Origin: Eunapius fragilis
Taxonomy: Eukaryota > Porifera > Demospongiae > Spongillida > Spongillidae
NCBI GenBank assembly: GCA_963681505.1
Contig: OY811989.1
Coordinates: forward strand, 2,318,040 to 2,382,039
Reading direction: 5' to 3'
DNA: 64,000 nt
Part shown: one piece after another, positions 34,006 to 46,678 of the stretch
Layout of the letters: each line of letters starts with the position of its first letter
Numbering within the stretch: the first letter of the stretch is position 1
Notes under the pieces: generated by a model
Seen by the model: only the letters and a program-made list of their open reading frames with translations
What the model was told of the DNA's origin: nothing
The model's database searches: none
Made by a program: the position numbers and the translations under genes

Positions 34006-34997
34006 TTGTGCATGGTCGGCTCCCTTAACCACTGCGATCGAGTACGAAACGGCATCCGAAGTGTGATGACTGACGAAGGCTTCAATATTGGAAGTTCGAA
34101 AGCCAAAGTTGCTATCGAATCTGCGAACTGCCTTATACAATGGGCTGCCAAGCCAGAAAATGAAGAGTGTTTTTGTAAGTTCTCTATGCTACTTGTCAAA
34201 AAGCTCGAAAAATGTTTGACTTGTGCGGTTACTACATCGTCTCTCACGAATCAGAAACGACGTGAGCGGATGTGGAAGTCTTTTCATGAAGTATCGTCAT
34301 CAGAAGAATTTAGGAAACATTGGGTAACGTTTCTATCTGGTTCCACGAGTACTGTTCCTTGCCCTATTTTCTATCAATATGTTACCGATTCAATTTTCAA
34401 CATCATGTTAAAGGAAGTGTTTCCTATTAGTGCCCCTCAAACTGTTGAAAGCCTTGAATCACTAACTTACATAGAAAAAAATGCTTTGAGATACGCAGCT
34501 GGTTATATACCAAGGTCACTATTTAAAAAGATCAAAAAGTCTAGCCATCAAAACAAGGATGAATTACTGTTATGCCTGGATGATATGGTGCAGGTGATAC
34601 TGGTACAGAAACTGATGTCTCACAAGACTGCATTACAGCACTAAATCATGGTGGACTAATAAATGTCACTAGTGAAATGTACATGGTTATTTGTGCAATG
34701 GAAATAGAGTTGCGACCACACCTACAGAAGGACTTGTCTCATATTTCTCACTTCAGGCACAGCATTGTAGAAAGTATCATGGTAAATGAAGATGTTCTGT
34801 TTTTCTGGTCTATCCTTTCTGCTCCATGGGAGGTTGAAACCGAGATTGAACAAGAGTTGCTAAGAATGGTGGCAGATTTATGGATGACTGTTCGAGGGTT
34901 CTCATTTGTCAGTGCATGGATTGAGAAATTCAAGGCACTCAACAAAAAGACCACACAAAAGTTCAAGGGACTGCGAAAGACATTAGGTAGCACATAG
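34006..34997 (+). CDS. Accessory protein of P-like element P3 (unknown function)
   Basis: About 330 residues with one frameshift near 34590. The first frame (possible starts at 34006 or at MTDEGFNIGSS, 34066) carries NQKRRERMWKSFHEVSSSEE, CPIFYQYVTDSIFNIM, FPISAPQTVESLESL, ALRYAAGYIPRSLFKKI and LLLCLDDMV. The second has LNHGGLINVTSEMYMVI, AMEIELRPHLQKDL, VLFFWSILSAPWEVE and ADLWMTVRGFSFVSAWIEKF, ending in a Lys-rich tail and a stop at 34995-34997. Similarity to the P2 protein holds along the whole length while DNA has diverged, which suggests past selection on the protein. No domain recognised; no signal peptide or membrane segment. Confidence 0.75.
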
Positions 34998-35066
34998 ACC
35001 ACACACAATTACAAATACATGAATACTTGTGATGCATTATTATGAATTACAATGTTTTTTGTCGAT

Positions 35067-37663
35067 TCAATTTTTTTTGCTTTGGAAGTGGTTCACTTGC
35101 TTTGCAGAGGTCGACACCTTCACTTTGTTTTTTCCACGGCAATTACCATGGACTGGTGGTCTGCATGCACTGCCAACAACTCTTATAGCATCACTACTTT
35201 TGCAAAATTCAGAAACATTGGGGTTATCATGAGTAGCCCATCTCTGCCGCTGGCAACCAAAAAACTTTTCTATTGGGTCCTGGCAAATCCTCTGACTTAA
35301 AAATATTTTAACACCGTCTAAAGTAAATAGGTATCTTGTCAGATCCACAAATGATTTCACTAAACATAATTGTAAAATGGAGAAAAAGAATAGTATTGTG
35401 CCTACAATATGCATGCATCTCACCAGTCATCTTCAACCCAAGCAATGTTTGTGGGCTTAGCAGCATTTTTGCCTCATTTTCTGTGACACTCCATCAATAT
35501 TCTTCACATAAGTTTCCCACTCACTGATGTATCCTAGGAAATCTTCTTCTAGCCACTTGTTCGTAACATAAAGAATTTATTCACAGAATTGATTTTTAGT
35601 GTACTCATATGCACATACCTTCAGTCGAAAATCATCAGCTGAATGATGAGGTTCTCTGAAAAGTTTTCTCTGCTGATGACCCTCTGAACAGTTACTTGCA
35701 TTCAAACAGTCAAAGAATTTGTCAAACATAACTAAGAACTTGGCTGTTTCAGCTGCTTCTACACCGCCTATCAGTTCAACTGCCTTTGAGACTGATTCAC
35801 TTAGTACCTTAATAGTGCAAAACATGGAGCATTTCAGTTAATTCACAGATTATAAAGACAACTATGTAGGCACTAACCTGTGCTGCAAGATCAACTCTCA
35901 TTTTAGAAAATGATGTCAGCTTTATATGTTCAAGCTTTATTTTCTTTAGCAATGACAGCCCAAGTGACTTAGCCTTGTCCTGGAAGAAGACATCTCGAAT
36001 ATGTTGAAATGAAATTTGTTTTTGATTGTTCTAATGTTTATATAGGAGATGTTAGTAGAATGATTATAAACATCCTTATTCACATACCTGCATAAGCCTC
36101 ACAGCAGATGCTAAACAGTTTCGTGTTGTTTTTATAAGATGTGGGGGTCAGAAAAAAAGTACAGGAAGCAACCATCTGATGCATACTTGTTTGGAACCTT
36201 ATGCACCACAGTGTTTGCATTGGTACCATGGAGTGAAAGAAACCGTCTATTTGCAGATGTTCCATCAAATGTGATTCCCATGACCTTAACATGTAGAGTC
36301 AAATACTGTAATAATGGTTATTAATTAATTAATTAGCTTGTACCTGAAAACCACATCTTTCAAGACGATATACTGCTTCCCACACAGGGTTGTATAAAGG
36401 TCTCCAGTTATGCTTGCACAAGGAAATTGAGCGTATGGGTACTGTAGCAAAATGAAAAGGCCACCAACCATGAATACAAGCATGCTATCAGCTAGCGTTG
36501 GAGTTTGTTGATCTTGCAAAGATTTTTCAAACTGAAAGAGATGGTTATTAATGTCACCCAAGTCAGTAAAGCCTATGAGTTCATCAGTACATTTATCATA
36601 TATTAAATCTTCTCGAATCTTCATTTCGTCCAAAATGAGCATTACACACTTTTGCCACATTTCAAGACTCTCAATATCAGCAGCTTTCATAAGCTGTGCA
36701 TCCAGTTCCAATGAGAAACCTGTTGCCTTTTTTATAACATGGGTGTAGTCCCTTAATGTACGCTGAGATGGCAATTTAACACATACTGATTCACGCAGAA
36801 GTTCATAGGCACCACTAGACTTATATTGCAGGTACAGGCACCATTTAATCATTAGTGGATGCCATTTCATATTACAAGCTTTTTGGTATTTAGCTGCCTC
36901 AAGCTGCTGGTCCCAGAATATTCTTTGAAATGACCCCTCAGGGTACAATTTTTGCACATTCTGGTTTTCTCCTTCCATGATGATTGACAAATCTGAGGTT
37001 GTTTCAGGACCGATGTTAAATCCTACTTGATCTGTTATTGTAGCAATTTTGGATTTGAGATGGTCTAGTTTTTTTTTCAATAATCTAATGGAGTGATGCT
37101 GCTTCTCCAACTTCTCTTGCAGTGTTTTCAAGTGTAGTGATTACAGAGAGCAGTTCCTCGTAGGTACTGACTTTCTTCGGTGCATGGAAAAACACTGGAT
37201 GCAGCACAAGTTCAACACGTTTGTCATGTAGCCAAACATTCCATGCACCATCACATTCTATCCTGAGTGTATACTTGATAATGGCATTAGCATTAAAATG
37301 ACAAACTGGTCTACAAAGAATTATCACTGGTGGCCCTTCTACACACTCAGGTGACATGGCAACCCATTCCGGAATGCTGAGAGCTAATTTGGATTTTAGT
37401 TCCCCAAGTGTTGATGGGGAACAGAGAGTAGTCGCTTCTCCTCCTGATTGTGTTGAAGAAATGGTATGCGCAGCTGCTGGTTCAAGGTGGTGTACTGTAA
37501 CTTTATCCCGTGGTATAGATACCACTAGAGCATCTGTATCCATTTCAGTGGGTGCAAGGCAGGGTAATGAAACCTTATCCAGAGGTATAGATATCAGTAG
37601 TGGACCTGTGACCTTAGTCATCCAATCGTATTTTCTTCTACGCAGGCCAAACGTTTTGCCCAT
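35067..37663 (-). pseudogene. P-element-type transposase of P3 (internal deletion)
   Basis: ATG at 37663 starts MGKTFGLRRRKYDW; VSI(P)xDKV-type motifs occur twice (LLISIPLDKVS, LVVSIPRDKVT). Near 37110-37130 the frame changes from ELLSVITTLEN directly into KTLQEKLEKQHHSIRLLKKK. The Cys-rich segment of about 110 residues present in P2 is missing. The rest follows P2: EGSFQRIFWDQQLEA, MKWHPLMIKWCLYLQYKSSG, LILDEMKIREDLIYD, LGDINNHLFQFEKSL, GITFDGTSANRRF (about 36265), RMRVDLAAQ (about 35890) and C-terminal SQRICQDPIEKFFGCQRQRW (about 35250-35310). Probably inactive because of the deletion and frame change. Confidence 0.85.
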
Positions 37664-38483
37664 AGTACCTAAAATTAAATTAATGTTACATAAATGACCC
37701 CACCTTAGACTGCTTACCGCACTTGAGTCGTTGCTTTGACTGAAATAGTAACAGCCGATGGGCACGCAAGGCACTATGCTCTTTCAGAAAATTAAGCTAT
37801 ACTCACTGTAGCTCCAAACGCACGCTAGAAAAAGGTAGAGTGACAAATAGACTCAAATTTCGCTTTTGTGCGCAGTCCAACGTACATATATACTGTAAAG
37901 GGAAGAACAATTCTGCGTACTTAAAACTTCGGAAAGGCATACAAATATGACCTACCAACTGCGTTGTGGCAACAGAAAAGCGCTACAACAATACAGGTGA
38001 ACACCAGAGGTAGAGGCGGTGAGCGGGTTGCTATGAGATGTCGTTTTCTGCACATTCAACAAGTGCTTTATGATTCAAAACATAATAGCAATTACACAAT
38101 CACTTACAGGACGAAGATCGAAGTATTTCAGTTTTCTGAAAAGAACAGTGAGCGCACAAGTAGCAAAACGTCGTCTGGTTCAGTCTATGGTTCAGTGACC
38201 TTTCGTTCGTTAAGAGGTGTTAATAACCGAGTCGAGGAGTGCCGATACATAGCAATGCGCTCACGTGACTCGTTTCCAATCCCCTTACTCTAATATCTAT
38301 GTTAAAATTCGGTGGCATATCGCCTATCCATGAGGTCTATAAACATCACAGCTAGTGCCCCAATGTGTCAAATTAACATAGGTATCATCGTATGCAGAGG
38401 CAAATCTGCAAGGCATGGATCAAAATTTAAACACCAACAACCCAAGCAACTTCACTGTAGTATGCATGTCCAGACATTTCAAT

Positions 38484-41115
38484 TCATGTACATATACGAT
38501 TAATCAAATTCTTGACGCTCGGTGGTACCTTGTCATTGTACGCAGTTGTAGATAATGCAGAAGCGGGGAATGTTATGCCGATGGAATTGGATGCCTGCAG
38601 GCACATTTCTGTAGTACTGAAAACACCAGATGGGCTATTGAGCACGGAGGAGGTCCAGGTAGAGTAGTACACATTATTCTCCGCAGCTGTTATTGTACTG
38701 CCTGGGAGGAAGGGATTAATCATTGGTTTTGTTGGTGCTACCTGAGGTTTGGGGTCAAGGTACGTATACGAATAGGCGATGATAGACGTGTTCGCATCAT
38801 CAGTTGGACACTCTATTTGATAGCATGCCGTCTTGGATAGCGTCGGTAAGCTTTCGGGAACCATTTGCCTACACGTGTAATTCCTCTGTGCGGTAGATCT
38901 GCTGTACACTTGAACTCCCAATTGATTACTCATATTGGGTTTCTTTATTATGGGTCCTTTGATTTTCACATAGCAGTGTCCACTCATGACCCCAATATCT
39001 ATAGAAGGCAACATATCGCAAGTGTCAAATGACGGGGTGCTAAGAAAGGCATTTAGACGGATGCTATACATGTTGTCAGCATTGTCGCATATGACTTTTG
39101 GAAGTGACAACTTGGTTAGGATTTCATTGAGTTGCGCAGCCGTGAATACTTTCGGATTCTCAAAGTAAAATCGATCACCATCTCTGAGATTTAGGAAAGT
39201 CTCGGCTATGACGCATGCTAGCGTTGCTCCGAGGACCGATCCGGGGAGGCTTTGTTCAGCCAGAGCTCCCACGTAGAGATCAACCGTTTCCATGGTACCG
39301 TAAAGCTCCAAAATACGTCTGCTGGTATTGCTATTATTAATTGGTGATGAGATATTGTATTTGTTTTTGCAGAAGTCCCTAACGACGTTATATGCCGGGA
39401 TACCGTGGTCACGACCTCGTTGAATATTTAGTGCCGCTAGATCTAGTCCGCCTGGAGTGGAAGCATAGCCAGAGGATGATGTGGCCGACTCGAACAGCCG
39501 AGTGGTGAGGACAGTGTCCATAAACTCGTCTCTGCGTCTCGAATTGGAGGCCAGGAGTCCGCGAAGAATGGAATCAGTTCCATCGCTACTCACGAACGAA
39601 TTAACGGAACTCTCGATAGCGTCTAGCAGACTAAGACTGCCCGTAGGAAGAGTCTGGAAGTCATCGTCGAGTCGGGCAAACGACGGTCTGATTAAACTGT
39701 GTCCGAAACGGAATGCAGCTCCAGCGAACTCGTTGGAGATGGTAGGGTTAATGGAAGAGTTGTAGCCACTGTAATTGCCTATAAGTTTGTCGTACCATTT
39801 CTGGCCCATCAACGCTGGGAGAAACTCGTAATACGTGATCTTCTGGATCTCAGCTCCTACTATCTTTCGGCTTTCTTGGTAGAGCCTTTCGTCATCCCAC
39901 GTAGGATTTTCTGTTCGAAACATGCCTGCAATCCTGTTGTGTTCCCTCAGCCATATTGTATGCATAACCGTGAGAGCGGTATGCTCGTTTACGCGCTTGT
40001 TACCAGCGACAAAATTGCCACTTGCAGTTTTCGGAAGGAAATGATTACTAGTTCGAAGCAATCCGCTATTAAACGACCGGAGCGAATTAGCTGTAATAAT
40101 GTCTGAACCGTAAATCATGGAACCGTCGATGAACGAGGTTATGTCGTTGATTTGTTCCCGCGGTTCCAATCGGCCTTTGAATTCCGTGCTCACTGGAGTA
40201 GTCCGTGTAAATGGAATGCATCTGCCTCGCTTTGGCGTATTTATTCCAAACGCTGCGTCGTCAGGGTGGACCGAGATCGGGGCGCAAATGGTCGTATTAG
40301 AACAATGGTTACAACTCACACCGGTTTTTGGGGAGTGGCTAAGGTCGTGATCCAAGAACTGGCCCCACTGCATCAGCATGTGGGTGACGTTGGCTTCGTC
40401 TTGGCTGCGATCGAGAATAATAGCGGAACTGACGTACCTGGCACTTGGATATGGCGGCATAAATGGATCGCTCTGCGAGGAGCCGACCATGGTACTGACG
40501 CCGTCTTCATAGTACGGGGGCAGTACGCGGCGAAATGCAGTGGAGGCGGCGCCCCACATCGGCTGTTGCAGGTTATTGCACGTGCCGTCCATGGTGCGGT
40601 ACTGATTGACCGAAGGAATGGCGGAGCAGTTGGGCTTTGCGGGGATGAGCTGTGGGCACCCGCTTACAGAGTGCAGCCATTCCAGCTCAGTTCGAGTCAA
40701 TAACATCCCTGTTTGGTTGGATGTTATTGCCGAGGTAGCGCAAACTTGAATAGCAATGCCTTTTAACCACTCCTCGGAGCGGCGAACTGTCTCCTCGTAT
40801 TTCAATCGCGCCCAGCAGTTTTTCATGGCAGTCATCGACTGGCTGAAGGAAAATGTCTGACGTGGATCCTCCTGAAGACTAAACCGCTGCTCTCCGGAAA
40901 TCTCTTGCTGTTGAAGCTGGTCGATGTCAGATTTTACACTGTTTATCGTCTGTCTCAGTTCTGGATGAGTGAGCAAGTGCCATGCACGTATGAACTCAGA
41001 TAAATGCACATGCAGCAATTTTACCTGTTAAACTGCCTATCCTCTGAGGCTGAGCGAATGACAGTTTGAGAATTAGGAAAAACACCGCGCAAAATGCTAT
41101 TGCACAGCTCTTCAT
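38484..41115 (-). CDS. Secreted animal heme peroxidase
   Basis: Two exons. 41115-41025 encodes a signal peptide (MKSCAIAFCAVFFLILKLSF then AQPQRIGSLT). The GTAAAA donor and CATCCAG acceptor join in phase to 40960-38484 (T-ELRQTINSVK). The product is 855 residues with no break. Family hallmarks: YRTMDGTCNN near the start of the catalytic domain; LMQWGQFLDHDLSHSP with the distal His; DGSMIYGSD; VMHTIWLREHNRIA with the catalytic Arg region; FRFGHSLIRPSF with the proximal heme-ligating His; LDLAALNIQRGRDHGIPAYN. Such enzymes oxidise halides or tyrosine using hydrogen peroxide. A Cys-containing extension after the peroxidase domain (CDMLPSIDIGVMSGHCY onward) has no domain I recognise. No LRR or Ig repeats, so not a peroxidasin. 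It is the only clearly intact host gene in the window. Confidence 0.93.
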
Positions 41116-42582
41116 GATTTCACAGAGAATTAGTGTGCATGCATGGAGCGCGTATTTGTGTATGCACTATATAGCTTTATATATTGAACGAAGCCAACCA
41201 CAGTAGTATTTATGACCTAATCAGACAATGACCCTGTGGTCATATCATTGGCTGGCCCTGAGCCGATTACCATCTAATTCTTTGGGGGAGGCATTGAGTG
41301 TGGGTTTCATGCACCGTTTCACACTACAATTCCCCAAGGTCCACCTTATGCCCTTATGCATTATTTGGTTAATTCAATCTAGAGCTCTATAGCAGGTACA
41401 TGTATGGTAATTACAACAAAACACACACACACCTATATACACACACAAAACTTTTAACTAATGCCCCCTCAGAGGGTATGGGAGGGTGGGGGGGGGGGGG
41501 GGTTGGGGATTGCAATCTTCCCTGTCATATAAGGTATGTATAAAGTCCCCCCGCGTAATGGGCCTTGAGCAGACAGCAATTTCACCCACCCACTTTTTAT
41601 AGGTCTGACAGAAGTACCCCCTCACTACTGTGAAATCCTGCATGGATATGCCACTGCAACCCCCACCCTTTTTGAAAATCCTAGCTGTATCTGCCCCTGC
41701 CCCTGAAGCCAACTATGATACCACTTTAAGAATTTTGAATTTTGGTGCTGAAGTCCATGTATATACCCTTAATTGCTGGGGTGGGGTGGGGGTGGGGGGG
41801 GGGGTATGGCAAGGGGAAGGGCCATATTTCCTACCACCCCCACCCCCTTCAACTGTATATAAGTAGGACTGAAAAGTGTTACTTCAGCTCTCATTTTAAC
41901 ACCCCAACCTACAGGCCTATATCAACAGCAACAGTGTGGTGTTGGAACCAATAAAAAAAACGGGGATGACAGTGGTTAAGCAATGTGTTCCCTCTGATGG
42001 GTGTGGTCATTTGATCTATACATGATCTGATATGACTAAATGAATGGGGTGGACCGCTTTCAACTCTTGTAGCGGCATGTTACTGTGGAAAGAGTGCGTT
42101 GTGGAAGCTACAGGTTATAGATTAACATATGTGGCTAGGAGGCTAGCTGAGCAGATATGGGTGTGCTTAATTGATTATGTGGTTCAAATGAGTGGGCTTG
42201 AAATTTATTTTGTGTCATTTGTGGTGACTTCTGAGCATTTAGGCATGGGAACGTTTGTTACACACAAACACACACATACCTCCCCCAGACCTCATGGTCG
42301 ATTAACCACATGCACATGGAGCTTGAACTGATGAACTTGTGCTGAGCCAGGTTGTGAATGAAGAAGTTAAATAAGGTTGCCATGGAGCTGAGACTGGCAG
42401 CTATGTTGCTGCATTTCAGGGGTTAGAGAGAGGGAGAATTTAGATAAGTTAAATAGGAAAGCCCCCCCGGGGTTAAATGGAAAAGTCAAATTTTAAATGG
42501 ATATATGGGTGCAATGGTGTCAAAGGGGTTAAAGGGGTAAATGGATGCAGTGGTGTCAAAGGGGTTAAACGGGCATACTCTG
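41116..42582. other. Intergenic, low-complexity rich
   Basis: Upstream region of the peroxidase. Contains CA runs (about 41421-41450), G runs (41489-41502, 41783-41804) and a GGGGTTAAA-type short tandem repeat (about 42470-42570). No gene recognised. Confidence 0.5.
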
Positions 42583-43089
42583 TGAAGATCTGGGTAGCCT
42601 CATCAGGAGATTTCCCTGGAAGCAGTGCGTCGCGCACATAGCATATGTCGTCAGGAGAAGTGGCACGATTGTCACCGCCCAACAGTGCCTGTTTGGAATA
42701 AATACACATAATTATTGTTTATGAGGTAGCACAGGAGGGGACAACAGGGGGTGGGGGGGGGGGGGGGGGGCTCTGTATGGTCATACAGGAAGTGAGAAAT
42801 AGGGGTCATGCACAGGAAGAGGTTGGTCATGCACTGGAAGGTGTGGTCATGCTGAGGAAGAGGTGTGGTCATGCACAGGAAAAGGTGTGGTTGTGTACAG
42901 GAAGAGGTGTGGTCATATCCATACCAAGGACAGAAGACTTAGGAAGAGGTGGGTGTGTTTTCTCAGTTCATTGTATGCTGAACAGCAGAGGTCAACAAAG
43001 TTCTGGAAGCTTGCCATTGGCCTGTCTCCGGCGTTATTAACATAAGCCATGCCTGGTGTAAGAACAAACGGGGCACGATCTCTGTGGAG

Positions 43090-43746
43090 AGGTGTGGTAT
43101 GTGGGGAGGGGTGAGTAGGTGTGGTATGTGGGGAGGGGTGAGTAGGTGTGGTATGTGGGGAGGGGTGAGTAGGTGTGGTATGTGGGGAGGGGTGAGTAGG
43201 TGTGGTATGTGGGGAGGGGTGAGTAGGTGTGGTATGTGGGGAGGGGTGAGTAGGTGTGGTATGTGAGGAGGGTGAGTAGGTGTGGTATGTGGGGAGGGGT
43301 GAGTAGGTGTGGTATGTGGGGAGGGGTGAGTAGGTGTGGTATGTAGGGAGGGGTGAGTAGGTGTGGTATGTGGGGAGGGGTGAGTAGGTGTGGTATGTGG
43401 GGAGGGGTGAGTAAGTGTGGTATGTGAGGAGGGTGAGTAGGTGTGGTATGTGGGGAGGGGTGAGTAGGTGTGGTATGTGGGGAGGGGTGAGTAGGTGTGG
43501 TATGTGGGGAGGGGTGAGTAGGTGTGGTATGTGGGGAGGGGTGAGTAGGTGTGGTATGTGGGGAGGGGTGAGTAGGTGTGGTATGTGGGGAGGGGTGAGT
43601 AGGTGTGGTATGTGAGGAGGGTGAGTAGGTGTGGTATGTGGGGAGGGGTGAGTAGGTGTAGTATGTGGGGAGGGGTGAGTAAGTGTGGTATGTGAGGAGG
43701 GTGAGTAGGTGTGGTATGTGGGGAGGGGTGAGTAGGTGTGGTATGT
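43090..43746. repeat. 27-bp minisatellite, about 24 copies
   Basis: Unit AGGTGTGGTATGTGGGGAGG then GGTGAGT (27 bp), with a 26-bp variant (TGAGGAGGGTGAGT end) at three or more positions. It lies in a kinase-gene intron between the exons ending 43836 and 43081. Long open frames on both strands here are products of the repeat. Confidence 0.97.
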
Positions 43747-43816
43747 AAGAAAAATGTGGTGCGTGGGGAGGTGTGGTGTGTGAGAACCATCATGTGTTAA
43801 GTTAATAACCAGGCTA

Positions 43817-43999
<183 letters not shown>

Positions 44000-45639
44000 T
44001 CAACAGCCTGTTGAGGTGAGTGGGGAGGAGGGAGAGGTGGGAAGGAGGGGGTGGAGGAGGTGGGGGAAGGAGGAGATGGAGGAGGAGAGGGGAGGTGGGG
44101 GAGGAGGAAGAGGAGATGGAGGAGGGGAAAACAAAGGGAGATTATCACCTACCACACCTCTCCACTACTCTTTCTGATCAAGTCCAACTCCTATCACCAT
44201 CCCTCCCCCTGACCAACTACCACCCTCATCCCCAGTCCTCTACCTGCTTGGATGCACTATCGGTCGGGTTATGCCTCCGCAGCCAATCAGCGAGAGGCGT
44301 GTCCTTGAATGACCCCATGTTGGGTCTGCATAGCCCTGAGAGTCTCTGCATCACTTACCATCTCCACCATCCCTGAGAGGGTAGGAGGGAGAGGGGAGAG
44401 GGAGGAGAGGGAAGAGAGAAGGGACATAGGGAGAGGGGAGGGAGACAGAAAAGGAGAGAGGGAGGGAGGGAGGGTAGTATGACCTGTACTGCACACAGAC
44501 TCAATCAGTGTTGTCCTTAAAGGTCCAACCACACCCACATTATACCTTCATCATATCCTGTTGCTAGGCAGCAGTAGGTAACAATCTTGAGATCAAGCCC
44601 CGCCCTTAGCCAAAGCTTCTCCATCAGACCTATCATCTGAAGTACCAGGATGTCCTGATGGAGGTCATCGCCCACCTGTGGGAGGGCCAACACACACATG
44701 TAACCTAGCAACCATGTCGGGTCACATGACAATGCACCTTACATAAAACATTGATGTTGGACCCAAAGGGATCTGCATTTTTAAACACTAGTTTCAGAGG
44801 AACTGAATTGGAGTTGAAGAAGGAACAGTTCTGATGGAAAGCATTCAGACAGGACACAGTAAAAAGCCACCCTCCCATCTAATCTTCTCTCCTGGGGACA
44901 CACTTGAAACCCATTCCAGCTCACCCTCATCTCACCTCTCTCAAATCCACATACCAATGTTAAATCCTATCCTTCCCCCCCCCCCCCCCCCCCCCCCTCT
45001 CCCTCCTCCCCAGCCCACCCATACTTCAATATCCAGGCCAGACACTAACATAGCCGGGTTGAGGGGAAGGGAGAAGCTAGCCGTGATCAGAGAAGCCACC
45101 CTCTGCAGCTCCTGTACCAAGATGGTCTGTCTCTGTGCCTCCCTGGTACCCTTGGTTGCCATGGTAGCGTCTCTGAGAATCTCCACCAAGGCCACCTAAG
45201 GAAGGGAGTGGAGGGAGAGGGGAGGAGGAGGAGGAGGAGAGACGAGAAGGGAGATATAAGGATTATGATGACAGAAATGGTTACTAGGACCAAGGCACAC
45301 AATGACCACAACAGTAATTGCTACTCCATTAATGCCCACCCCCCCCCCACCCATCCAAACCCTCACCTGTGCATGCAGACAGGTGACTTTGGACTCCCCG
45401 AGGATAGCCTCCAGAGCAGAGAGGAGGAGACTGTTACGTGCAGAGAACCTTGTGCCCTCACGAAGGAGGTGGAGGACCCTATGGTCACATGATGATGTCA
45501 GGTGATAGACATGTGCACAACAAAAGAAAAGGGTGTTGTTACCAGTAGAAGTAGTGTGCTATTCTTGGAGAAGACATGGCCTTCTTGAGATAGATGGTAG
45601 CCATGGCCGAGCTATCGTAAGCATCATGTTGTAAGGACT

Positions 45640-45779
45640 GTGTGTGTATGTGTGTGTGTTGTGTTTGTGTGTAGTGTGTGTAGTGTGTGTTGTTTGTTTA
45701 TGTGTTGTGTGTGTATGTTGTGTGTGTGCGTGTATGTATGCGTTGTGTGTGTGTGTATGTGTTGTGTGTGTGCGTGTTG
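45640..45779. repeat. TG-rich microsatellite
   Basis: Imperfect TGTGTG/TGTATG/TGTTGTG runs within an intron of the kinase gene. Confidence 0.9.
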
Positions 45780-46249
45780 GAAGGATGTAGAACCTATATC
45801 ACCACTAACAATTAAATTGAATTGTGGGGCACTCTATATACCCATAAACTGTTACACACCAGCACAAGCACACCCCCACAACACCCTCACCTGAACTAAC
45901 TGCGGTGGACAATCATGGAAGTCATCATCTTGCAGCATTGACAGCCATTCAGCAGCGATTGTCCTCACAGAGCTGTTGGCAAACCTAAAGCAGAAGTATC
46001 CCCTTAGCTTCCACCTCCACCACACCTATAGAGGTATCCCTAGCTTCCACCTCCACCACACCTACAAAGGTATCCCTTAGCTTCCACACACACACACATG
46101 CACACATACACACATTCTCTCACACACACACTACACACATACATAAACACTACACACACACACACACACACTCACTGTGGGTCCCAAAGCTCCAGGCCGT
46201 AGGTAGGGTCGTAGAGAGGCCACTGGTCCCGTACCGTCATCGTGTCCTG

Positions 46250-46678
46250 TAACATGTCTGAATACCATGCCGGGACATCATCGGAGACCTCCAGTCTATC
46301 ACATTCCTTAGTCTATATATCCTTCTCCTGCAACAAACAACGCCGTTTGTCGACTGCATATTCCCATCGCCCTCTTCGTACCTCTTCAGCACCCGTTCAC
46401 ATACATCTTCTTTCCGCACAGTCACTTCGCCCGTACCATGCATCATGGCAACAGAAGGTCTTGCTACATTCGAGAACAGCTGCACCATGCATCCTCAAGT
46501 TCTCCACTTTTGAGTACCGCTATAGCCTTCTCTCTCTAGCCCGCTACCCTCAGGTCTACCACTTTTGGATATGCTGCCAGCCTTTCTTCTTAGGTCCACC
46601 TCGATCAGTCCCATCACCACACTCATTCTGGATCCATGGGTCTCCCTGCACAACTGCCACCATATGTGATGGATCAAG
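46250..46678 (-). mobile_element. Partial mini-LTR element, inverted
   Basis: On the minus strand the sequence starting CATCACATATGGTGGCAG, with TGTGCAGGGAGACCCATGGA, matches the internal region of the TRIM at 46885-47348 in opposite orientation. Only a few bases resembling an LTR end precede the PBS. It abuts the TRIM's left LTR and, on the other side, the kinase exon at 46246. Confidence 0.7.

Larger units (their letters stand above)
33875..38301. mobile_element. P-like DNA transposon P3 with two convergent genes
   Basis: Inverted ends CATAGATATTAGAGTAAGGG and its complement, flanked by the 7-bp duplication TTAAAAT (33868-33874 and 38302-38308). The 4.43-kb interior repeats the P2 layout: accessory gene on plus (34006-34997), transposase on minus (37663-35067). 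Confidence 0.94.

Noticed and set aside
39481..40703. Plus-strand open frames opposite the peroxidase
   Set aside because: Shadows of the intact peroxidase exon; no motif or splice support.
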